Source: an uncultured Clostridium sp.
Lineage (GTDB): Bacteria; Bacillota; Clostridia; Lachnospirales; Lachnospiraceae
Reading direction: 5' to 3'
Length of the DNA stretch: 6,856 nucleotides
NCBI GenBank assembly: GCA_900541315.1
Contig: UQJF01000144.1
Coordinates: forward strand, 1-6,856
The notes under the pieces are model-generated. The model did not search any database. It was not told where the DNA came from and was given only the letters and a program-made list of their open reading frames with translations. The stretch's first letter is position 1. Each line of letters begins with the position of its first letter. This document shows positions 1-5,126 of the stretch, piece after piece. The translations under genes were made by a program, and so were the position numbers.

Positions 1-30
1 ATTGCTTATTTGTGCAAGCACAAACGCAAT
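1..30. repeat. Imperfect palindrome at the contig's left edge
   Basis: The outer arms ATTGC (1-5) and GCAAT (26-30) flank the inner arms TTTGTGC (9-15) and GCACAAA (18-24) around a two-base centre, with a 3-versus-1 base asymmetry between the two arm sets. There is no T-run directly after it, so it does not look like an intrinsic terminator. It could be an operator for a gene beyond the edge, or chance in AT-rich DNA. The rest of 1-88 shows no gene. Confidence 0.3.
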
Positions 31-88
31 TTATACTTTTGACACTTACATCATACTATAAGATATACAGAAACAAAGGAAATAGTGC

Positions 89-117
89 AAAAAAAGCCCT
101 GTTCTTTCGGAACAGGG
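89..117 (-). terminator. Rho-independent terminator of the rhodanese/TtcA-like gene
   Basis: Read on the minus strand, an 8-bp perfect stem (CCCTGTTC at 97-104 paired with GAACAGGG at 110-117) closes a 5-base loop and is followed directly by seven U residues (the A-run 89-95 on the plus strand). It lies 46 bases past the stop codon at 163. This is the strongest terminator in the window. Confidence 0.9.
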
Positions 118-162
118 ACTCTTAATACAGTCATTTATGGTAATGATATTTCCACCATTTCT

Positions 163-1293
163 TTATTTCCCATCATAGTCATCTAAGAACCAGTGGCGCT
201 CTCCATCTTTTTTGTAGCAGACCACAGTGTCCAGATTTACATTTTCCACACTCTTGAAAATATTTCCTTCTACAAATGGATTTTTTTTCTTCATTTCACG
301 GATCAGTTCTTTAATTTCTACGCGCTTGGAGCGGTTTTCCTCATTGTTGCAGGTGGTGCAGGTATCGGTAAATTTGCAGGCGCACTGGATAAAATGAAGG
401 TGATTGTAATCTCTCCATGACTTGATATCATCTTCACGTACCAGATACAACGGGCGGATCAGCTCCATACCCTCAAAGTTTGTGCTGTGAAGCTTTGGCA
501 TCATGGTCTGGACCTGGGCACCGTAGAGCATGCCCATAAGGATGGTTTCAATAACATCGTCATAATGATGTCCTAAAGCGATCTTATTACATCCCAATTC
601 CCTGGCGTAGCTGTAAAGGTAACCACGGCGCATTCTGGCGCACAGATAACAGGGGGATTTTTCTATGGTAAATACAGCATCAAAGATGTCAGACTCAAAA
701 ATGTGGACCGGAATTCTCAGTTTCCTTGCATTTTCTTCGATCACATGACGGTTATCCGGGCTATATCCCGGATCCATGACCAGAAATTCTACTTCAAATG
801 GAAACTTATTGTGAAGCTTTAATTCCTGGAATAATTTTGCCATAAGCATAGAGTCTTTTCCACCTGAAATACAGACAGCTACCTTATCTCCTTCCTTTAC
901 CAGCTCATACTGTTTCACTGCTTTTGTAAATGGAGACCAGATGGTCTTGCGGAATTTTTTCCGGATACTCTGTTCCACCTGATTTTTAATATCTTCTGCT
1001 TCCTGTCTGCGCATCTCTTCCCGCAGCCACGCAATATATCCGCCTTCCAGGCTGTAAGCGCGGTATCCATCTGCTTCCAGTTCTTCTGCTGCTTCTATAC
1101 TGTTGGTTCCATGACTGCAGAACAATATCACTTTTTTGGCTTTTATGATCTGTGGATTTTCTTTCAGATCTTCCTGTAAAATGTGAATGGCTCCGGGAAT
1201 GGTTCCATATTCAAAATCCCGGTCACTTCTCATATCAATCAACTGATAACTTCCCTCAGGAAGTTCATTCAGTTTCGCTACGTTTATTTCCAT
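163..1293 (-). CDS. ttcA: Rhodanese domain fused to TtcA-family PP-loop ATPase
   Basis: 376 residues from the chosen start. The N-terminal third (about 1-95) is a rhodanese domain: the LIDMRSDRDFEYGTIPGA segment is the usual entry motif, and CSHGTNS has the persulfide-forming Cys at 59. A charged linker leads to a TtcA-type adenylating domain: P-loop SGGKDS (143-148), CYLCARMRRG with Cys215 and Cys218, and GHHYDD (241-246). TtcA enzymes use ATP and an iron-sulfur cluster to make 2-thiocytidine at tRNA position 32. Cys215/Cys218 match two cluster ligands of E. coli TtcA. The third site is replaced by a Cys-rich stretch (Cys304, 306, 312, 315), and the C-terminal tail is longer than in E. coli. 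The ATG at 1293 is preferred over an in-frame start at 1494: a GGAAAGGTG site lies 10 bases upstream, the protein then begins at the rhodanese fold, and the extension would cross the promoter. The fused rhodanese probably supplies sulfur in cis (inference). The family is clear; the exact tRNA target is not. Confidence 0.85.
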   Translation of the reverse strand: MEINVAKLNELPEGSYQLIDMRSDRDFEYGTIPGAIHILQEDLKENPQIIKAKKVILFCSHGTNSIEAAEELEADGYRAYSLEGGYIAWLREEMRRQEAEDIKNQVEQSIRKKFRKTIWSPFTKAVKQYELVKEGDKVAVCISGGKDSMLMAKLFQELKLHNKFPFEVEFLVMDPGYSPDNRHVIEENARKLRIPVHIFESDIFDAVFTIEKSPCYLCARMRRGYLYSYARELGCNKIALGHHYDDVIETILMGMLYGAQVQTMMPKLHSTNFEGMELIRPLYLVREDDIKSWRDYNHLHFIQCACKFTDTCTTCNNEENRSKRVEIKELIREMKKKNPFVEGNIFKSVENVNLDTVVCYKKDGERHWFLDDYDGK

Positions 1294-1365
1294 GTTTGTA
1301 TAACACCTTTCCGCTTTTGAAATGGTCACACAGGCCGTCAAATGACCTGTTTTTGCACTGAAAGT

Positions 1366-1394
1366 AATATAACACGATTTTTCTTTTGCTTCAA
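1366..1394 (-). promoter_or_regulatory. Sigma-A-like promoter of the rhodanese/TtcA-like gene
   Basis: On the minus strand TTGAAG (plus 1389-1394) and TATATT (plus 1366-1371) are separated by exactly 17 bases. This predicts a start near 1359 and a leader of about 65 bases, which contains a GGTCA/TGACC dyad (1324-1347). It makes the gene independent of the upstream collagen-like gene and supports the start at 1293. Confidence 0.65.
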
Positions 1395-1485
1395 GTATGT
1401 TGCATTTTTTATAAAAAAACTGACAGTAAAGGGTTTTCAGTACACAGATAAATACTCTCTCAACTGAAAGGGCTATACAACCGGC

Positions 1486-1515
1486 AAAAACCACCGTACC
1501 ACAGGGGACGGCGGT
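1486..1515 (-). terminator. Intrinsic terminator after the collagen-like gene
   Basis: On the minus strand ACCGCCGT (plus 1508-1515) pairs with ACGGTGGT (plus 1490-1497), giving 8 bp with one G-U pair around a 10-base loop. A run of five U follows (plus 1486-1490, overlapping the stem base by one position). It begins 15 bases past the collagen-like stop and sits before the promoter of the next gene, so the two genes are separate transcription units. Confidence 0.7.
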
Positions 1516-1530
1516 CTTTGAAATATACCT

Positions 1531-1917
1531 TTATTCCGTTTTAAGCAGTCCTGCTTCCCGAAGGCTGTTAAGAAGGAGATTAAACTGAGTCACAACGTCT
1601 TCTGTGCCAGTTGCATTGGCAACAGCAGCTGCCGGTGTGACGGTTCCTGCCGGACCAGCCGGGCCCTGAGGGCCGGTTGGGCCTTGTGGGCCCTGAGGAC
1701 CGGTTGCTCCTGTTTCGCCTGCCGGGCCCTGGGGACCTGCTGGGCCCGTTGCTCCCTGAGGACCGGCTGCTCCTGTTTCACCCTGTGGTCCGGGATATCC
1801 TGGAAAGCCCTGCGGTCCGCGGGGTCCTGGCGGTCCCATAGGACCTGGTCTTCCCCCACAGCAGCAGCCAGGACATCTTACAAATCCATTTCTTCCATTA
1901 AGATCATCAAAACACAT
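1531..1917 (-). CDS. Collagen-like (Gly-X-Y) repeat protein, probable spore-surface protein
   Basis: 128 residues. A short Cys-rich head (Cys2, 15, 18, 19, 20, including GCCCGG) leads into 23 uninterrupted Gly-X-Y triplets (22-90), rich in GPQ, GPA, GET and GAT. A hydrophobic C-terminal segment of about 38 residues follows, with [12 protein letters not shown] and [14 protein letters not shown]. Bacterial collagen-like proteins trimerise through the triplets, and in clostridia and bacilli many are spore coat or exosporium filaments (BclA type). The C-terminal segment resembles the helical trimerisation tails I recall from gut Firmicute members. The start at 1917 is chosen because AAAGGAG lies 7 bases upstream; in-frame ATGs at 1941 and 1992 lack such a site, and the latter overlaps the promoter. 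No signal peptide or membrane segment is present, which fits deposition from the mother cell rather than Sec export. The cysteines could give disulfide cross-links (inference). Confidence 0.85.
   Translation of the reverse strand: MCFDDLNGRNGFVRCPGCCCGGRPGPMGPPGPRGPQGFPGYPGPQGETGAAGPQGATGPAGPQGPAGETGATGPQGPQGPTGPQGPAGPAGTVTPAAAVANATGTEDVVTQFNLLLNSLREAGLLKTE
1691..1782 (-). repeat. 63-bp internal duplication in the collagen repeats
   Basis: The 29-base stretches 1691-1719 and 1754-1782 differ at only two positions and are offset by 63 bases, i.e. seven Gly-X-Y triplets (21 residues, GETGAT and GETGAA blocks). The offset keeps the frame, so repeat expansion or contraction would change filament length without breaking the gene. 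Confidence 0.7.
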
Positions 1918-1978
1918 ATCCAGACTCCTTTCTGATTCCATTTCTGTAAAAACAAAAGCTCGTTTTCTTTTGTTACTA

Positions 1979-2006
1979 TAGAATATGTACAAGGAGCCCT
2001 TTTTGT
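1979..2006 (-). promoter_or_regulatory. Sigma-K/sigma-E-like sporulation promoter of the collagen-like gene
   Basis: The minus strand reads AC (plus 2005-2006), 17 bases, then CATATTCTA (plus 1979-1987). This fits the mother-cell pattern AC-N17-CATANNNTA of sigma-K, which overlaps sigma-E at the -10. No convincing TTGACA/TATAAT pair at 16-18 spacing is visible here. The short consensus is easily met by chance; the support is its position upstream of a probable spore-surface gene. Confidence 0.45.
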
Positions 2007-2071
2007 GTCCACCTATACCGGTCAGAACGGATCACATCTGTTTACCAGCCATCATTTACCAATGACCAGCT

Positions 2072-3217
2072 CTATAACATCTCTATAAATGCTGCAATAC
2101 GTGTTTCAATCTGTCCGCTGTCTGCAATGGAATAATCTGTTTCCAGCTTCATATATGGAATGCCCATTTCTTCTGCCATACGTCCCAATTTAAAGGCTTC
2201 TACATTAAATGTATGGCATGCCTGAAGGACGATCTCCACCACTCCGTCTACCTGATAATCCCTGATCATCTGAGCAGTATTTTCCAAACGTCCGTTATTG
2301 GAAGTCATAACAGAGCAGTTAATGGACAGATAACGGTCAGAAATAGCACGCAGGATATCCGGTGCATTTTCATCTACCAGCAAACGGTTGGTACGCTCGC
2401 CGGAGCAGTCATCCAGACATACGATCACACCGCCGTTATTTTCGATCACAGTTCCCACTTTCTGGATCACTCCGCCAGTAGGACAACCGGTAAGTAATAT
2501 TCTTTTTGCAGAAGCAGATACCGGACGTTTTCCTTCTTTGTATGCCTTCTCAGCTTCTGTTACCCGTTTGCGGATATTATCAATTTGCTGATAAACGTCG
2601 AAGGTGAATGTTCCCTGCTGGAGAGCGATCATCATCTCTGTTCCCTTCATAGCCGGAGGTACCAGCTTCTGCAGATGATACATATCCAGCTGGGCTTTTC
2701 GCAGCTCGTTGCGCACATGGGCTGCCTTGCGCAGATTTTCTTCTGTAATGGTACAGTCAAATTTCTCTTCTAATTTTTCCTTTAATAATCTGACCTCTTC
2801 ATACCAGATGTCCTTTGCATAAGACCGTTCCTGACTTTGTGGAAGATGAAGAACATAAGTCTCTTTAATCTCATTTAACAGCTCATACATCTTCTTTTTT
2901 CCATCACAGGTAGTCTCCCCGATGATAATATCCGAAAAATAGGTATAGGGACATTTTTCAGAATAAGCAAAACCATAGGTGCTTTTGATCAAAGGACAAA
3001 GATTCTTCGGAAGGACCTTTTCCGCATCTGGTATAGTCTCATTACTGGTGCCGCAAAGTCCTACTGTAGCTATTCCTGCAGCATCCAGCACCTCCTGTGG
3101 TGTGTAGGAGCAAAGGCAGCCAGCCAGTTTTCCTCCATTGTCTTTAAATTCCTTAGCTTTCATAAATCCCTGTTTTCTCGCATCTACAAACTCATCAAAT
3201 GTCTTTGGCAGATCCAT
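2072..3217 (-). CDS. Double-cubane-cluster anaerobic reductase (2-hydroxyacyl-CoA dehydratase superfamily)
   Basis: 381 residues, about the size of E. coli YjiM and of the homodimeric double-cubane-cluster protein of Carboxydothermus. Twelve cysteines include [10 protein letters not shown] (Cys34, 36), GLCGTS (Cys55), NLCPLIKS (Cys74), SEKCPY (Cys89), TTCDGKKK (Cys104), TGCPTGG (Cys245), CLDDCSGER (Cys267, 271) and [11 protein letters not shown] (Cys334). The C-terminal [16 protein letters not shown] block is a superfamily hallmark. Members hold two cubanes bridged by a sulfide and carry out ATP-driven low-potential reductions; small molecules such as acetylene are reduced in vitro, but the natural substrate is unknown. 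A single subunit beside one activator favours this subfamily over the two-subunit 2-hydroxyacyl-CoA dehydratases, which carry HgdA/HgdB-type partners. The start is set by AGGAGG 7 bases upstream of ATG. It is second in an operon, 44 bp after the activator. No clear terminator follows it. Confidence 0.85.
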   Translation of the reverse strand: MDLPKTFDEFVDARKQGFMKAKEFKDNGGKLAGCLCSYTPQEVLDAAGIATVGLCGTSNETIPDAEKVLPKNLCPLIKSTYGFAYSEKCPYTYFSDIIIGETTCDGKKKMYELLNEIKETYVLHLPQSQERSYAKDIWYEEVRLLKEKLEEKFDCTITEENLRKAAHVRNELRKAQLDMYHLQKLVPPAMKGTEMMIALQQGTFTFDVYQQIDNIRKRVTEAEKAYKEGKRPVSASAKRILLTGCPTGGVIQKVGTVIENNGGVIVCLDDCSGERTNRLLVDENAPDILRAISDRYLSINCSVMTSNNGRLENTAQMIRDYQVDGVVEIVLQACHTFNVEAFKLGRMAEEMGIPYMKLETDYSIADSGQIETRIAAFIEML

Positions 3218-3261
3218 TATAATCCCTCCTGAAATTTTAATGTTCTCTTATAATCTTTCTT

Positions 3262-4011
3262 CTACTCTCCTGACAACAGCGCTGCGCCGATCGCCCCTGC
3301 ATACCTGGCTAATGGCATACTTTCTACCGGTGCCTTTAAAGCATGGCTGAGCCGGCTGATCATATATTCATCCTCACAAAGCCCCCCTGTAAGGAAATAG
3401 TTGGTTCCATCCAGCTGCGAAATAAGCTGGGCCACTTTTACAGCAACAGATTCCACCACACCATAGGCAATATCTTCCCTGGAAGTTCCTTTTCCGATCA
3501 GGCTGATCACCTCTGATTCCGCAAACACTGTACACATGGAACTGATGGTCACACCATCTCCTTTAGATGCAAGTTGTGACAGTTCTTTCTGGGTCAGTCC
3601 CAGGCGGTTGGTCATGACCTCCAGGAATTTTCCGGTTCCTGCAGAGCATTTATCATTCATAACGAATTTCATAACACGACCGTTTTTTAATACTATCCCC
3701 TTGGTATCCTGACCTCCGATGTCGATGACCACCCCATCCTTTCCAAACAGCTTCCAGGCTCCTTTTCCGTGGCAGGTGATCTCTGTTATCACTTTATCAG
3801 CATAATGTACGGATACTCTTCCGTATCCCGTTGCCCCATACCGGCTCTTTTCATGCGTTACCTGTTCTTTTTCCAGCCAGTGATAAATCTCTTCTGCTGT
3901 CTTTCTGCTGGAAAATCCCGTTGCCATTTCCATGGTCTTCCATACTTCTCCATCCCGCAGCACCACTGTCTTTGCCGCACTGGAGCCAATATCGATCCCA
4001 ACCTGATACAT
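3262..4011 (-). CDS. ASKHA-type activator ATPase (acyl-CoA dehydratase activase / HgdC family)
   Basis: 249 residues, typical for HgdC, FldI and YjiL-type activators. ATP-binding motifs of the acetate kinase/Hsc70/actin fold appear in order: phosphate-1 GIDIGSSAAK (5-14), phosphate-2 VIDIGGQDTK (95-104) and adenosine motif LTGGLCEDEY (207-216). Cys122 in NDKCSAGTG and Cys160 in SSMCTVFAES are the two ligands per subunit that bridge one [4Fe-4S] cluster across the homodimer. The family uses ATP hydrolysis to open the dimer like a bow and push one electron into its partner's cluster; here the partner is the double-cubane protein encoded next. The protein is cytoplasmic and expected to be very oxygen-sensitive. 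A GAGGTG site lies 5 bases before the ATG. It is first in the operon and faces the divergent lysR gene across 203 bp. All key residues are present. Confidence 0.9.
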   Translation of the reverse strand: MYQVGIDIGSSAAKTVVLRDGEVWKTMEMATGFSSRKTAEEIYHWLEKEQVTHEKSRYGATGYGRVSVHYADKVITEITCHGKGAWKLFGKDGVVIDIGGQDTKGIVLKNGRVMKFVMNDKCSAGTGKFLEVMTNRLGLTQKELSQLASKGDGVTISSMCTVFAESEVISLIGKGTSREDIAYGVVESVAVKVAQLISQLDGTNYFLTGGLCEDEYMISRLSHALKAPVESMPLARYAGAIGAALLSGE

Positions 4012-4102
4012 GTCTTCACCTCACATTTTCCTTAACAACTTCTTTCTTTTCCATTTTAACATTAATTTTTCTCAATATCTAATCATATATCAGCTGTTTT
4101 TA

Positions 4103-4131
4103 TGTACATTTATAGATTTTATCTATATAAT
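4103..4131 (+). promoter_or_regulatory. Sigma-A promoter of lysR
   Basis: TGTACA (4103-4108, four of six consensus bases), a 17-base spacer, then a perfect TATAAT (4126-4131). The predicted start is near 4138, giving a leader of roughly 75 bases before the ATG at 4215. Confidence 0.7.
4111..4127. promoter_or_regulatory. Candidate LysR operator, perfect 7+7 dyad
   Basis: TATAGAT (4111-4117), TTT, ATCTATA (4121-4127). The core ATAG-N7-CTAT contains T-N11-A (T4113 to A4125), the classic LysR-type recognition geometry. It fills the spacer of the lysR promoter and overlaps the first two bases of the -10, a position suited to autorepression, while also lying upstream of the divergent operon for activation. 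Confidence 0.6.
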
Positions 4132-4136
4132 GATGT

Positions 4137-4152
4137 TGCAAGCAAGCTTGCA
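4137..4152. repeat. Second dyad, 6+6 with CAAG centre
   Basis: TGCAAG (4137-4142), CAAG, CTTGCA (4147-4152). It lies at the predicted lysR transcription start. It could be a second regulator-binding site or a small hairpin at the 5' end of the lysR RNA. Confidence 0.45.
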
Positions 4153-4214
4153 TCGGATTTTAGACCTTTTGCCCCTGGTATCATCATATAAGGTTCTTCA
4201 AGGAGACTTCAAAT

Positions 4215-5120
4215 ATGGAATTCAAACAATTAGAGGCTTTCGTAGCCGTTGTAGATTATAAAAGCTTTTCAGAGGCAGCCAAACACCTCTACCTGACCCA
4301 GCCAACTATAAGTTCCCATATACAGGCATTAGAAAAAGAGCTGAATTCCCGACTTCTGATCCGTACCACCAAACAGATGAAGGTGACGGACCGTGGAATG
4401 CAGCTCTATGAATGTGCTGTTCATATGTTAAATATGCGGGATCAGATCATAGATGAATTTGCGGGAAATAAATGGAAACTGATCGACGTCAGTGCATCCA
4501 CCATTCCCTCATCCTACCTTCTGCCGGAACTGTTATCGGAGTTTTCCAAAATACAGCCGGATATCCATTTTCATATCTGGCAGTCAGACAGCGCAGACGC
4601 TATTGAAAAGGTGATCCAGGGATCTGTGGACTTTGGTCTTACAGGCTCTGTGACCGATGCTGAGAACTGCTGTTTTTCCCCTTTCTGTACTGACTCTCTG
4701 GTCCTGGCAGCTCCGGTAACACCTGAATATCTGGAGCTGGCTGACACCTTAATAAAGGATGAACCAGTTACCCTGCAGCATTTTCTCTCCCATCCCTTTA
4801 TCCTTCGTGCCAATGGTTCCGGCACCCGTAAGGAGATCGACTTATTTTTAGAACGGCACCAGATCTCCCTTTCTGAGTTAAATATTGTTGCCCGGATGAA
4901 TGATCTGGAATCTATTAAAAAATCCATTGCTTCCGGTCTTGGCATTTCCATTCTTTCTGCCCGCAGCGTAAAAGATATGGAAAGGACCCACCAGCTTCTC
5001 ACTTTTCCTTTAGAGAATGCTGCGCAGGTCCGCACTTTTTATATCGTATACAACAAAAACAGGATCTTAAAACCCTATGTAAAGCAGTTTTTAAAATTTG
5101 TAGAGCACTTCTACAAATAA
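4215..5120 (+). CDS. LysR-family transcriptional regulator, CysL-like
   Basis: 301 residues, normal for the family. The winged helix-turn-helix is at the N-terminus (about 3-62), with SFSEAAKHLYLTQPTISSH (17-35) as the DNA-reading segment followed by the linker helix. The effector domain (about 90-300) is a type 2 periplasmic-binding fold: VSASTIPSSYLLP (92-104) and GSGTR (201-205) line the usual ligand cleft, and SIASGLGISILSARSV (237-252) is conserved. The GSGTR style resembles the CysL group (sulfite reductase control in Bacillus) and the selenium-metabolism-associated LysR proteins of clostridia; this is recognition by eye, not a search. AAGGAG lies 9 bases before the ATG. Divergence from the activator/double-cubane operon and the operator-like dyads make that operon its likely target, and autoregulation is likely. 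Its ligand is unknown. The 3' end lies 6 bp from the convergent carboxypeptidase gene. Confidence 0.9.
   Translation: MEFKQLEAFVAVVDYKSFSEAAKHLYLTQPTISSHIQALEKELNSRLLIRTTKQMKVTDRGMQLYECAVHMLNMRDQIIDEFAGNKWKLIDVSASTIPSSYLLPELLSEFSKIQPDIHFHIWQSDSADAIEKVIQGSVDFGLTGSVTDAENCCFSPFCTDSLVLAAPVTPEYLELADTLIKDEPVTLQHFLSHPFILRANGSGTRKEIDLFLERHQISLSELNIVARMNDLESIKKSIASGLGISILSARSVKDMERTHQLLTFPLENAAQVRTFYIVYNKNRILKPYVKQFLKFVEHFYK
5096..5118 (-). terminator. Possible terminator hairpin in the convergent overlap zone
   Basis: ATTTGTAGA (5096-5104) and TCTACAAAT (5110-5118) form a perfect 9-bp stem with a 5-base loop, inside the last codons of lysR. On the minus strand it lies just past the carboxypeptidase stop and is followed by UUU, continuing the U at the end of the stem; on the plus strand no U-run follows. 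The stem is AT-rich, so termination may be weak. No better terminator is visible for either convergent gene. Confidence 0.4.
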
Positions 5121-5126
5121 ACTGTA

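Larger units (their letters stand above)
4012..4214. promoter_or_regulatory. Divergent regulatory region between activator operon and lysR
   Basis: 203 AT-rich bases hold the outward promoters of both units. The lysR side is clear (see separate entries). On the minus strand no good consensus promoter stands out; one weak option, TTGCTT-N18-TAAAAT, overlaps both dyads, and a TATGAT box further downstream has only a poor -35. A regulator-dependent, intrinsically weak promoter would be normal for a LysR-activated operon. Confidence 0.6.

Noticed and set aside
39..69. Plus-strand promoter starting with a perfect TTGACA (39-44)
   Set aside because: No acceptable -10 lies 16-18 bases downstream (the nearest AT boxes are at 14 or 19), and no plus-strand gene follows.
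1294..1494. 67-residue N-terminal extension of the rhodanese/TtcA-like frame
   Set aside because: It crosses the predicted promoter and reaches into the previous gene's terminator, has no fitting ribosome site at its start, and the rhodanese fold begins right after the ATG at 1293.
1600..1860. Repeat array resembling CRISPR or a second coding frame
   Set aside because: The periodicity is that of Gly-X-Y codons, with no uniform repeat and unique-spacer pattern. The other open frames here are by-products of GC-rich triplet repeats.
1918..1992. Longer start for the collagen-like protein (ATG at 1992 or 1941)
   Set aside because: The ideal AAAGGAG site lies 7 bases before the ATG at 1917, and the 1992 start would overlap the sporulation-type promoter.
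4029..4038. Rex-like TTGTTAA half-site on the minus strand before the activator gene
   Set aside because: Only one half of the expected palindrome is present; no matching TTAACAA arm occurs at the required spacing.
4571..5035. 154-residue minus-strand open frame inside lysR
   Set aside because: It is antisense to a well-recognised LysR effector domain and its translation is Arg/Ser-rich with no family resemblance.
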